This document shows positions 42,583 through 50,735 of a stretch of 64,000 nucleotides of DNA, piece by piece; position 1 is the first letter of the stretch, and each line of letters starts with the position of its first letter. Position numbers and translations under genes: made by a program. This DNA comes from Aquisphaera giovannonii (GTDB lineage: Bacteria > Planctomycetota > Planctomycetia > Isosphaerales > Isosphaeraceae): contig NZ_CP042997.1 in NCBI RefSeq assembly GCF_008087625.1, positions 7,812,001-7,876,000 on the forward strand, given 5' to 3'. The notes under the pieces are model-generated. The model saw only the letters and a program-made list of their open reading frames with translations. It was not told the DNA's origin and did not search any database.

Positions 42583-44241
42583 ATGCCCACACTGCGGATT
42601 GCCGGCGGAAGGCTCGTGGACCCGGCGAACGGGATCAAGGACGAGGTCCGCGACGTCTGGATCGAGGACGGCAAGGTGGTCGCCCCCCCGCCGGATCCCT
42701 CGGCGCGGGCCGATCGCACGATCGACGCTCGCGGGTTCGTCGTGATGCCGGGCGGGGTGGACGTCCACTCGCACATCGCGGGGTCCAAGGTCAACGGGAC
42801 GCGGATGCTCCGGCCCGAGGAGCGTCGCGACCCGGAGTCGGTGTGGCCCCGACGGGACGGCTTCCGGTCGGGGACGATCGGCAGCGTCCCGTCCACCTTC
42901 GTCACCGGATACATGTACGGCGGGCTCGGCTACACGACGGCCGTGGACGCGGCCATCCCGCCGCTGTCCGCCCGCCAGGCCCACGCCGAGTTCCGGGACA
43001 CGCCCATCGTGGACAAGCTCATGCTCGTCCTGATGGGGAACAGCCACTCGGTGCTGGATCTCGTGGGCCAAGATGATCCGGATCGGCTCCGGCAGGCCGT
43101 GGCCTGGCTGCTGGACTCGGCCGGCGGGTACGGCGTCAAGGTCGTCAACCCCGGCGGCGTGGAGCAGTGGAAGCAAGGGGGGAAGAAGATCGCCCGCTGG
43201 GACGACCGGGTGGAGACGTTCGACGTCACGCCTACGCAGATCCTCCAGGGCCTCGCGGGAGCCGTGGATGAGCTGCGCCTGCCGCATCCCGTCCACCTCC
43301 ACGGCATGAACCTGGGCCTGCCGGGCAACTGGGGGACGACGCTGGAGGGGATGAAGGTGCTGGAAGGCCGCCGCGCCCACCTCGCCCACGTCCAGTTCCA
43401 CAGCTACGGCGGGTCGGCCGACGACCCGTCGAGCATGGACTCGCAGGTCGGGCCGCTGGCCGACTACCTGAACTCGCACCCGAACCTCTCCGCGGACGTG
43501 GGCCAGGTCCTCTTCGGCGAGACCACGAGCATGACCGCCGACGGCGCCGTGGGCCAGTACCTCGCCAACCTGACCGGCCGGAAGTGGCTCAGCATCGACG
43601 TCGAGCAGGAGGACGGCTGCGGCGTCGTGCCGATCACCTACGACGACCGGAACTACGTCCATGCCCTCCAGTGGGCCATCGGGCTGGAGTGGTTCCTCCG
43701 CGTCGAGGACCCCTGGCGGATCGCGCTCTCGACCGACCACCCCAACGGTGCGTCCTTCCTCAGCTATCCGCGGGTCATCGCACTGCTGATGGATAGGAAT
43801 CTCCGCGACGAGACGTTCGCGAGGCTGCCGGAGCGGCTGAAGGGCAAGACCGGCCTGGCGGACCTCTCGCGCGAGTACACCCTGGAAGAGGTCGCGATCC
43901 TGACCCGCGCGGCGCCGGCGCGGATCCTCGGCCTGCGGACGAAGGGCCACCTCGGCCCCGGGGCCGACGCCGACGTGACGATCTACGCGCCGGACGACGA
44001 CCGGCGGCGGATGTTCGCGATGCCGCGTTACGTGATCAAGGCCGGCGTGGTCGTCGTGGACGACGGCGACCTGCGGTCGGCCCCGGACGGGGACACCCTG
44101 CTCGTCGATCCGGGCGTGGACCCGCGGGCCCGCTCGGGCTTCGAGGCGAGGCTGGCGGAGGAGTCGTCGATCCACCCGGCGAACTTCCGGGTCCGGGCCG
44201 ACGAGGTGGCCCGGCCGCGGGCGGTGCCGGCGGGACATTGA
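42583..44241 (+). CDS. fhcA: Formyltransferase/hydrolase complex subunit A (FhcA)
   Basis: A 552-residue amidohydrolase-fold protein, the hydrolytic subunit that cleaves formylmethanofuran to methanofuran and formate. The first metal-binding motif is VDVHSHIAG (His 62 and His 64), HLHGMNLGLPGNWG and HLAHVQFHSYG carry further His ligands, and LSTDHPNGASF has the conserved Asp. GAGG lies 3-6 bases before the ATG, overlapping the end of fhcB. It is followed by fhcD after 13 bp. In methylotrophs FhcA works as a tight complex with B, C and D in the cytosol. Confidence 0.96.
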   Translation: MPTLRIAGGRLVDPANGIKDEVRDVWIEDGKVVAPPPDPSARADRTIDARGFVVMPGGVDVHSHIAGSKVNGTRMLRPEERRDPESVWPRRDGFRSGTIGSVPSTFVTGYMYGGLGYTTAVDAAIPPLSARQAHAEFRDTPIVDKLMLVLMGNSHSVLDLVGQDDPDRLRQAVAWLLDSAGGYGVKVVNPGGVEQWKQGGKKIARWDDRVETFDVTPTQILQGLAGAVDELRLPHPVHLHGMNLGLPGNWGTTLEGMKVLEGRRAHLAHVQFHSYGGSADDPSSMDSQVGPLADYLNSHPNLSADVGQVLFGETTSMTADGAVGQYLANLTGRKWLSIDVEQEDGCGVVPITYDDRNYVHALQWAIGLEWFLRVEDPWRIALSTDHPNGASFLSYPRVIALLMDRNLRDETFARLPERLKGKTGLADLSREYTLEEVAILTRAAPARILGLRTKGHLGPGADADVTIYAPDDDRRRMFAMPRYVIKAGVVVVDDGDLRSAPDGDTLLVDPGVDPRARSGFEARLAEESSIHPANFRVRADEVARPRAVPAGH

Positions 44242-44254
44242 GGAGGCAGCGGCG

Positions 44255-45178
44255 ATGCAGATCGGCGGGGTGAAGATCGCGGACACGTTCGCCGAGGCGT
44301 TCCCGATGACCGCCGCGCGGGCGATCGTCACGGCCGACACCGCGGCCTGGGCCGAGACCTGCGGCCGCACGATGGCCGGCTACGCCACGAGCGTCATCGG
44401 CTGCGACGCCGAGGCGGCCATCGAGCGGACGCTCGCGCCGGAGGAGACGCCCGACGGCCGGCCCGGCGTCAGCGTCCTGGTCTTCGCGTTCAGCCGCGAG
44501 GCCCTGGAGAAGGCGATGGTCAAACGCGTCGGCCAGTGCGTGATGACCTGCCCGACGACGGCCTGCTACAGCGGCCTGCCGGCCGGCGAGAAGGCGATCA
44601 AGGTCGGCGGCAGCCTGCGATACTTCGGCGACGGCTGGCAGATCTCCAAGAGGCTGGCCGGCCGCCGATACTGGCGGATCCCGGTGATGGACGGCGAGTT
44701 CACCTGCGAGGAACTGTTCGGCACGACCAAGGGAGTGGCCGGCGGCAACCTCATCCTGCTCGGCACCGACCGGGCCGGCGTTTTGCGGGCCACCGAGGAG
44801 GCCGTGGCGGCGATGCGGCGGGTCCCGGACGTCATCCTCCCGTTCCCGGGCGGCATCGCCCGATCGGGCTCCAAGGTGGGGAGCAAGTACAAGGCCCTGC
44901 GGGCGAGCACGAACACGGCCTACGCGCCCACGCTCCGGGGCCTGGTCCCGACCGAGCTGCCCGAGGGCGTGTCGTGCGTCTACGAGATCGTGATCGACGG
45001 CCTGACGCTGGAGGCCGTCGAACGCGCCACCACCGCCGGCCTGCACGCCGGCGCCCGGGCCGACCTCGGCGTCACGGCGATCACCGCGGGCAATTACGGC
45101 GGCAAGCTCGGGCCGTTCCACATCCGCCTCCACGACGTGCTGAAATCGAGTGCCGCGCCGACCGGAGCGGGGGGATGA
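44255..45178 (+). CDS. fhcD: Formylmethanofuran:tetrahydromethanopterin formyltransferase (FhcD)
   Basis: The enzyme moves the formyl group between N5-formyl-H4MPT and methanofuran, feeding FhcA. The 307-residue sequence matches bacterial and archaeal Ftr along its length: IADTFAEAFPMTAARAIVTA at the start, FAFSREALEKAMVKRVGQCVMTCPTTAC, RYFGDGWQISK, FTCEELFGTTKGVAGGN, and the C-terminal AITAGNYGGKLGPFHI. GAGGAGG lies 9 bases before the ATG. It sits between fhcA and fhcC with gaps of 13 and 4 bp, and its place inside the operon is conserved in methylotrophs. Confidence 0.97.
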   Translation: MQIGGVKIADTFAEAFPMTAARAIVTADTAAWAETCGRTMAGYATSVIGCDAEAAIERTLAPEETPDGRPGVSVLVFAFSREALEKAMVKRVGQCVMTCPTTACYSGLPAGEKAIKVGGSLRYFGDGWQISKRLAGRRYWRIPVMDGEFTCEELFGTTKGVAGGNLILLGTDRAGVLRATEEAVAAMRRVPDVILPFPGGIARSGSKVGSKYKALRASTNTAYAPTLRGLVPTELPEGVSCVYEIVIDGLTLEAVERATTAGLHAGARADLGVTAITAGNYGGKLGPFHIRLHDVLKSSAAPTGAGG

Positions 45179-45182
45179 GACG

Positions 45183-46016
45183 ATGTCGCTGACGATCACC
45201 TGGCGCGGCGCGACGGCCCTCCCCGTGGACGGCAGGACGCTCAAGCCCGCGACTTTCGCCGTCATGAGCGTCGACGAAGCCCGCCGCGTCGCGATCCGCG
45301 TGGGCAACGGGAAGGTGGAGCTGGGTGAGCTGTTCGACGTCCGGGGGGGCGGAGGCGGCGACGGACTCACGATCGAGGGCGATCTCCGGGGCGTCCGCGG
45401 CATCGGCCGGCGGATGGCGGCGGGAACGATGGTCCTCCGCGGTGACGTCGGGGCGGAGCTCGGCGCCGAGATGTCCGGCGGGATCATCGAGCTGCACGGC
45501 TCCGCCGGCCCTTACGCCGGGGCCGAGATGCGCGGGGGGAGGCTGTCGATCCGGGGCGACGCCGGGGACCACCTGGGCGCGGCGTACCCGGGCAGCCGGC
45601 TGGGCATGCGCGAGGGGGTCATCCTGGTCGAGGGCCGGGCGGGCGAGGACGTCGGCGCCGTCATGAGGAGGGGCCTGATCGCCATCCGCGGCGACGTCGG
45701 CGCGGGGCTCGGCCGGGGCATGATCGCGGGGACGGCCCTCGTGCTGGGGGCCGTCGGCCGCCAGGCCGGCGCCGGGATGAAGCGGGGGAGCCTCATCCTG
45801 CCCGACCTGGATGGCCAGGCGGAGGCGTTCCTGGTCCCCACGTTCGCGCCCGCCGGGAGGTACCCCGCCCCATTCCTGGAAATCTATTACCGGCAGCTCG
45901 AGGCCTGGGGGTTCGCGATCCCCCGGGCGATATCCTCGCGGATGCTTCATCGATACAATGGCGACGTCCTGATCGGGGGCCGGGGCGAGGTCCTGGCCGG
46001 CATCCGGGGCGGCTGA
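45183..46016 (+). CDS. fhcC: Formyltransferase/hydrolase complex subunit C (FhcC)
   Basis: A 277-residue right-handed beta-helix protein built of G..G...G..M..G repeats (for example GDVGAELGAEMSGGIIELHG, GDAGDHLGAAY), as in FwdC/FmdC and the C-terminal domain of glutamate synthase. It is the structural subunit of the Fhc complex. The C-terminal segment (RYPAPFLEIYYRQLEAWGF) is typical. It starts 4 bp after fhcD with GATGAGA before the ATG; an upstream in-frame start would overlap fhcD by 29 bp and is less likely. mch follows after 34 bp. Confidence 0.95.
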   Translation: MSLTITWRGATALPVDGRTLKPATFAVMSVDEARRVAIRVGNGKVELGELFDVRGGGGGDGLTIEGDLRGVRGIGRRMAAGTMVLRGDVGAELGAEMSGGIIELHGSAGPYAGAEMRGGRLSIRGDAGDHLGAAYPGSRLGMREGVILVEGRAGEDVGAVMRRGLIAIRGDVGAGLGRGMIAGTALVLGAVGRQAGAGMKRGSLILPDLDGQAEAFLVPTFAPAGRYPAPFLEIYYRQLEAWGFAIPRAISSRMLHRYNGDVLIGGRGEVLAGIRGG

Positions 46017-46050
46017 TCCGAAATCGAGCGCGACGACAGGTGGGCCCATC

Positions 46051-47001
46051 ATGACGATGTCCGTGAACCGCCGTGCCCTCTGGCTCGTGGAGGCCCTCCT
46101 GGCCCACGCCCAGGAACGCAGGGTGACGCTCCACCTGATCGAGGGCGGTGGCCGGTACATCGATTGCGGCATCGCGGCCCGCGGGGGCCTGCTCGCGGGG
46201 CTCGAGCTCGCCCGCGTCTGCCTCGGTGACCTCGCCGCGGTGTGCATCGTCCCGGGGGAATTCGCCGGACGCGCCGTGCCCCTCGTCCAGGTGGTGACCG
46301 ACCATCCCGTCCAGGCGTGCCTGGCCAGCCAGTACGCGGGTTGGGGGATCCAGGAGGGCAAGTACTTCGCGATGGGCTCCGGCCCCATGCGGGCCGTCCG
46401 CGGCAAGGAGCCGGTGTACGACGCCATCGGCTGCCGCGAGAGAGAACCGGCGGTCGTCGGCGTCCTGGAGGCCCGCAAGGCCCCGCCGCCCGCCGTCTTC
46501 GCGCAGGTCGCGGGCGAGTGCGGCGTCGAGCAGGCCGGCGTGACGCTCCTGGCGGCTCCCACGGCGAGCCTCGCCGGCGGGGTCCAGGTCGTGGCCCGGT
46601 CGGTGGAGACGGCGCTGCACAAGCTGCACGCGCTGGACTTCCCCATGGGTCGCATCCAGTCCGCGTTCGGGACGGCGCCGCTGCCGCCGGTAGCCCGGGA
46701 CGACATCTCGGCCATCGGCCGGACGAACGACGCGGTGCTCTACGGCGGCCGGGTGATCCTCCAGGTCACCGGCGACGACGCCAGCCTCGAGGAGATCGGC
46801 CCGAAGGTCCCGTCGTCATCCTCGAAAGACCACGGCGAGCCCTTCGCGGCGATCTTCGCCCGCTACAAGAACGACTTCTACGCCGTCGACCCGCACCTTT
46901 TCAGCCCGGCGGAGGTCGTCTTCCAGAACCTCGACACGGGCCGGACGCACGCGTTCGGCAGGGTGGAGCCCGAGGTCCTCGCCGGCTCGTTCTGGTCCTG
47001 A
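46051..47001 (+). CDS. mch: Methenyltetrahydromethanopterin cyclohydrolase
   Basis: Mch hydrolyses N5,N10-methenyl-H4MPT to N5-formyl-H4MPT, the step before FhcD. The 316-residue protein shows the family patterns VQVVTDHPVQACLASQYAGW, YFAMGSGPMRA, GVTLLAAPTASLAGGVQV, KLHALDFP and FGTAPLPPVARDD, at normal length. It belongs to the fhc operon, and its 3' neighbour is a RimK-type ligase 14 bp on. No methylene-H4MPT dehydrogenase (mtdB/mtdC) or fae lies in the window, so the oxidation of methylene-H4MPT must be encoded elsewhere. Confidence 0.97.
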   Translation: MTMSVNRRALWLVEALLAHAQERRVTLHLIEGGGRYIDCGIAARGGLLAGLELARVCLGDLAAVCIVPGEFAGRAVPLVQVVTDHPVQACLASQYAGWGIQEGKYFAMGSGPMRAVRGKEPVYDAIGCREREPAVVGVLEARKAPPPAVFAQVAGECGVEQAGVTLLAAPTASLAGGVQVVARSVETALHKLHALDFPMGRIQSAFGTAPLPPVARDDISAIGRTNDAVLYGGRVILQVTGDDASLEEIGPKVPSSSSKDHGEPFAAIFARYKNDFYAVDPHLFSPAEVVFQNLDTGRTHAFGRVEPEVLAGSFWS

Positions 47002-47015
47002 CCGGGAGCGAGCCG

Positions 47016-47909
47016 ATGCCGACGCCCACGATCGCCGCCCTCGCCTCCGGATTCGGCTGGCACGTCACGGACCTCCTCCGCGCCGCCGAGCTGCTGGGGG
47101 TCCGCCTCGAGGTCGCGCCATTCCCGGAGGTCTCGGCCCGCGTGGGGGGCGGCCCGGCGCGGGTCGGGGCCGGCAAGATCGACCTGACCGGCCTGGACGG
47201 CGTGCTCGTCCGGATGATGCCTCCGGGGACCCTGGAGCAGGTCGTCTTCCGGATGGACGCCCTCCATCGCGTGGCGGCCGCCGGCGTCCCGGTCTGGAAC
47301 CCGCCGCGGGCGATCGAGGCGGCCGTGGACAAGTACCTCACGCTGGCGACGCTCGATCAGCACGGGATCGCCGTGCCGGCGACCTGGGTCGGCCAGTCCG
47401 CCGAGGATGCGCTGCGGGCCTTCGAGGAGCTCGGCGGCGACGTCGTGATCAAGCCGCTGTTCGGCTCCGAGGGCCGGGGCATCCTCCGCGTCTCGGACCG
47501 CGAGATCGCCTGGCGGAGCGTCCACGCGCTCGAGCGGCTGGGCGCGGTCCTGTACCTCCAGCGGTTCGTCCGTCATCCCGGCCATGACGTGCGGGCGTTC
47601 GTCCTCCGGGGGCGGGTCCTCGCCGCGATGCGGCGGTCCGCGACCGGCGGCGAGTGGCGGACGAACGTCTCGCTCGGGGGCCGCGCGGAGCCGGCCAGGC
47701 TCGACCGGGCCGCCGACCGGCTGGCGCTTGCGGCCGCGCAGGCCATCGGCGCCGAGGTGGCCGGGGTGGACCTCGTGGAAGACCTCGACCGGGACGAGCT
47801 CGTCGTCCTGGAGGTGAACGCCGTCCCGGGCTGGAAGGCCCTCTCCGCCGTGACGAAAGTCGACGCGGCGGCGGCGATCCTCGAGGCGCTCCGGGACCAG
47901 GCGCGATGA
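47016..47909 (+). CDS. RimK-type ATP-grasp ligase, probable H4MPT-modifying glutamate ligase
   Basis: A 297-residue ATP-grasp enzyme related to RimK and MptN (tetrahydromethanopterin:alpha-L-glutamate ligase of methanogens). ATP-grasp features are VVIKPLFGSEGRGILRV for the nucleotide loop, LYLQRFVRHPGHDVRAFVL, and the metal-binding ELVVLEVNAVPGWKAL. It probably adds glutamate or another amino acid to the cofactor or a precursor. The ATG at 47016 is preceded by GGGAGCGAG. The stop overlaps the next start as ATGA. Location right after mch supports a cofactor role, but the substrate is an inference. Confidence 0.85.
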   Translation: MPTPTIAALASGFGWHVTDLLRAAELLGVRLEVAPFPEVSARVGGGPARVGAGKIDLTGLDGVLVRMMPPGTLEQVVFRMDALHRVAAAGVPVWNPPRAIEAAVDKYLTLATLDQHGIAVPATWVGQSAEDALRAFEELGGDVVIKPLFGSEGRGILRVSDREIAWRSVHALERLGAVLYLQRFVRHPGHDVRAFVLRGRVLAAMRRSATGGEWRTNVSLGGRAEPARLDRAADRLALAAAQAIGAEVAGVDLVEDLDRDELVVLEVNAVPGWKALSAVTKVDAAAAILEALRDQAR

Positions 47910-48817
47910 CGGGCACCGGCGGCGACGTGCGGGGCGGGCCGGCCTCCAGCCTCTCCGTCGGGCGGCTGGCGGAGATCGCCTGCATCCTGGAGGTCTCCGC
48001 CCGCAAGCCGGGGAACGTCCACCCGGGGGCGTCGTTCCGGGACCTCCATCACCTCGACTTCCTCCTCAGTGCCGGCGCAATCGCGGGCCCGCTCGACGAG
48101 GCCCGCCATCGTGGGGTCGGGCGTAGCATCCTGGCGGCGACGGAGGCCACGCGGCGGGTCGTCCGCACGAACACGAACCTGGGGATCATCCTCCTGCTGG
48201 CCCCCCTGGCCGCCGTGCCCGCCGAGGTCGGGCTGGCCGAGGGGATCGAGTCCGTCCTCGCGGCGACGACGGTCGAAGATGCCCGCGCGGCCTACCGGGC
48301 CATCCGGCTGGCGATGCCCGGCGGGCTCGGCCGCGCGGCGGAGCAGGACGTCGCGGACGAGCCCACCGCGACCCTCCGCGAGGTCATGTCCCTCGCCGCG
48401 GACCGGGACCTCATCGCCCGCCAGTACGCCGACGGCTTCCGCGAGGTCCTCTCCGAGGCGGCGCCGATGCTCAGCCAGGCGGTACGCGGGGGCTCGCCCC
48501 TGGAGCCCGCCATCGTCGGCACGTTCCTGGGCCTGCTCGCCCGCCACGAGGACACGCTCATCGTCAGGAAGGCCGGGCGGCAAGTCGCCGCCGAGGCCTC
48601 GCGGAAGGCCGGCGCGGTTCTGGAGGCCGGAGGCGTGGGGACGGCCGCCGGTCGGGAGCGACTGGCGGAGCTCGACGCCTGGCTCCGCGCCGAGGGCTCG
48701 CTACGCAACCCCGGCGCGACGGCGGACCTCGTCACGGCGGCCTTGTTCGCGGCGCTCCGGGACGGCACAATCCCGTTGCCCCGCGATCCCGGTCCGGCCG
48801 GCTGGTCGGGCGATTGA
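47906..48817 (+). CDS. CitG/MdcB-like protein of the H4MPT cluster
   Basis: A 303-residue homologue of triphosphoribosyl-dephospho-CoA synthase (CitG/MdcB; COG1767). Motifs are ACILEVSARKPGNVHPGASF, DFLLSAGAIAGPL and RTNTNLGIILLLAPL. Genes of this type occur in methanopterin C1 clusters without any citrate lyase or malonate decarboxylase genes, so the substrate here is probably a C1 cofactor precursor, with attachment of a phosphoribosyl group a plausible reaction. The ATG overlaps the upstream stop (ATGA), so translation is coupled. The tail is short and Pro/Gly rich. Confidence 0.83.
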   Translation: MTGTGGDVRGGPASSLSVGRLAEIACILEVSARKPGNVHPGASFRDLHHLDFLLSAGAIAGPLDEARHRGVGRSILAATEATRRVVRTNTNLGIILLLAPLAAVPAEVGLAEGIESVLAATTVEDARAAYRAIRLAMPGGLGRAAEQDVADEPTATLREVMSLAADRDLIARQYADGFREVLSEAAPMLSQAVRGGSPLEPAIVGTFLGLLARHEDTLIVRKAGRQVAAEASRKAGAVLEAGGVGTAAGRERLAELDAWLRAEGSLRNPGATADLVTAALFAALRDGTIPLPRDPGPAGWSGD

Positions 48818-48852
48818 GCGGGGCCCGCCGCCCTCCCGGGAGACGCCCTCCG

Positions 48853-49347
48853 ATGCCGAGCTCGCGCTACAAGGTCCGGGTCACGAAGGACTATCTCGTC
48901 TTCTCGTCGGGCCACTTCATCACCTTCAACGGCGACACGTGCGAGCCGATCCACGGCCACAACTACCGGACGGCCGTGGAGGTCGAGGGGGACCTGGACG
49001 AGAACCATTACGTCTTCGACTTCATCGCGCTCCGGGACATGACCCGGGCGATCGTGGACGAGCTGGACCACCGGATGCTCCTGCCGACGCAGAGCCCCCA
49101 CATCCGCCTCTCCGAGGACGGGCCGAACGTCCGGGCGACCTACCGCGACCGCTACTGGAGCTTCCCCCGCGACGAGTGCGTGCTGCTCCCCGTGGCGAAC
49201 ACGACGTCGGAGCGGCTGGCGGAGTACATCGCCGGCCGCCTCCGCGAGGCGATGGCCGGCCGCGGCCTGGCCGTCTCGCGGGTGATCCGCGTCGAGGTCG
49301 AGGAGTGCTTCGGCCAGTCGGCCGAGATCGAATGGCGGGCCGACTGA
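48853..49347 (+). CDS. 6-pyruvoyltetrahydropterin synthase/QueD family protein
   Basis: A 164-residue PTPS-fold protein. The zinc ligands are His 21 in SSGHF and His 34/His 36 in IHGHNY, with the family's catalytic Cys 30 in TCEPIHGH, and the C-terminal VEVEECFGQSAEI holds the conserved Glu. Members act on dihydroneopterin triphosphate or its analogues. In this operon a role in making the pterin of H4MPT is likely, in place of or next to queuosine synthesis. ATG at 48853 is chosen, with GGGAG about 10 bases upstream; a TTG at 48814 overlapping the preceding stop would add a basic Pro/Arg tail. It ends the rightward run that began with fhcB. Confidence 0.85.
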   Translation: MPSSRYKVRVTKDYLVFSSGHFITFNGDTCEPIHGHNYRTAVEVEGDLDENHYVFDFIALRDMTRAIVDELDHRMLLPTQSPHIRLSEDGPNVRATYRDRYWSFPRDECVLLPVANTTSERLAEYIAGRLREAMAGRGLAVSRVIRVEVEECFGQSAEIEWRAD

Positions 49348-49390
49348 GGCGGACGCCAGCCTTCCTGGACGGAGGTTAACCCCGCCGGAT

Positions 49391-49897
49391 TCACCCGCGC
49401 AGGCCGAGCGCCTCGCGGATCGCCGGCTCAACCTTCGCGGGCGTGGTGATCGGCGCGAACCGGCGGATCGGCCGGCCATCCCGGCCGATCAGGAACTTCG
49501 TGAAGTTCCACTTGATGGAGCGGCCGAGCAGTCCCGGGAGCTCGGTCGTCAGCCAGCGGAACACCGGGTGGGCCCGCGGGCCGTTCACGTCGACCTTCTC
49601 GAAGACGGGGAAGCTCACGCCGTAGTTGACCAGGCACGTCGACTCGATGGCCTGCGCGTCGCCCGGCTCCTGGTTGCCGAACTGGTTGCAAGGGAACCCG
49701 AGGATGACCAGGCCGTCGCCCTCGTACTTCTTGTACAGCTCTTCCAGGCCGGCGTACTGGGGCGTGAAGCCGCACTTGCTCGCCGTATTGACGGCCAGGA
49801 CGACCTTGCCGTCGTAGCGCGAGAAGTCGACGTCCTCCCCGCGCAGGTTGCGGGCGTGGAACCCGTGGAAACCGCTGGTCCGCTCGTCGGTCTGCAT
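49391..49897 (-). CDS. Glutathione peroxidase-family thiol peroxidase
   Basis: A 168-residue peroxidase reducing hydroperoxides with thioredoxin or glutathione. The catalytic motif NTASKCGFTPQY has Cys 42, and FPCNQFGNQEPG and WNFTKFLI supply the Gln and Trp of the catalytic tetrad. A Cys in FPCNQFG is the likely resolving residue of thioredoxin-dependent members. ATG at 49897 follows GAGGAGG by 8 bases, which favours it over a longer frame. It interrupts the H4MPT cluster on the opposite strand and has no visible link with it, beyond being downstream of the HisA-like gene. Confidence 0.93.
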   Translation of the reverse strand: MQTDERTSGFHGFHARNLRGEDVDFSRYDGKVVLAVNTASKCGFTPQYAGLEELYKKYEGDGLVILGFPCNQFGNQEPGDAQAIESTCLVNYGVSFPVFEKVDVNGPRAHPVFRWLTTELPGLLGRSIKWNFTKFLIGRDGRPIRRFAPITTPAKVEPAIREALGLRG

Positions 49898-49982
49898 CGG
49901 CTGGGCCTCCTCACGAGACGCTCGCAGGACGTGGTCATCGTAGGCGCCCGGGGCGGCTTCGACAACCGCGCCCGACATCGGC

Positions 49983-50735
49983 TCAGGGCCGGAGGGCGGC
50001 CAAGGCTCGGGCGTCGATGCGGCCGTCGTGGAGCGCCGAGCCGATCAGGACGGCCGAGGCCCCCGCCGCACCGAGCCTCGCCGCGTCCTCGATCGACGAG
50101 ATCCCTCCGCCGATGGCAAGCTCCGCATCGGGGAGGCGATCGCGGAGCCACGCCAGCAGGCCCTCGGTCCCGACACCTCGACCGCGACCGACCCGGGCGA
50201 GGTCCAGCAGCAGCAGGCGGCGGAGGCCGAGATTCGCGGCCAGGAGGGCGACGTCGGCCGGATCTCGCGAGGGCCACCCGTCCCCCGGCGCGAACCGGGG
50301 CACGCCTTCGAAGAGGTCGAGGCTGAAGACGCAGCGTCCGGGGCCGACCCGGTCGAGGATCGGCGGGATGGCCCGCGGCCCTCGCAAAGTCTCGAGCCCG
50401 AGGACGACCGTCGCCGACGTCGGGTCGGCGAGCGGCCCGAGGTCGTCCGACGACCGGATGCCGGCGTCGATCCAGGGCCGCAGGCCGTGATCGATGAGTC
50501 GGTTGTAGAGCGAGAGGGAAGGCGGGCCGCCGGCGATCGCGTCGAGGTCGGCGAGGTATGGCTCGTCCAGGCCGAGGGCGTCGCGATAGGCGAGGGCGAT
50601 CGAGATCGGGTCGCTGGAGGGGTGCAGGAGGCTGCGGAGGTCCCCATAATGGGAACGCAGCCCGCCGACGGCGTGCACGGCGCGGCCGCCTTTCACGTCG
50701 AGGACGGGGATCACGCGAGGCGGGCGAGACGGCAT
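49983..50735 (-). CDS. HisA-like TIM-barrel protein of C1 clusters (COG1411 type)
   Basis: A 250-residue TIM barrel related to HisA: VIPVLDVKGGRAVHAVGG at the N-terminus, YLADLDAIAGG with the Asp, IDAGIRSSDDL, and the phosphate-binding AIGGGISSIEDAARLGAAGASAVLIGSAL. Histidine synthesis is not indicated by neighbours; relatives lie next to methanopterin and methanofuran genes in archaea and methylotrophs. It probably isomerises or condenses a phosphorylated precursor. Its ATG (50733-50735 read on the minus strand) overlaps the start of the divergent ATP-grasp gene. GAGGGG lies about 3 bases before it; a GTG at 50714 is the alternative start. Confidence 0.85.
   Translation of the reverse strand: MPSRPPRVIPVLDVKGGRAVHAVGGLRSHYGDLRSLLHPSSDPISIALAYRDALGLDEPYLADLDAIAGGPPSLSLYNRLIDHGLRPWIDAGIRSSDDLGPLADPTSATVVLGLETLRGPRAIPPILDRVGPGRCVFSLDLFEGVPRFAPGDGWPSRDPADVALLAANLGLRRLLLLDLARVGRGRGVGTEGLLAWLRDRLPDAELAIGGGISSIEDAARLGAAGASAVLIGSALHDGRIDARALAALRP

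Noticed and set aside
49983-50735. True hisA of histidine synthesis
   Set aside because: The neighbours are C1 cofactor genes and the motifs fit the HisA-like group; no other his gene is near.
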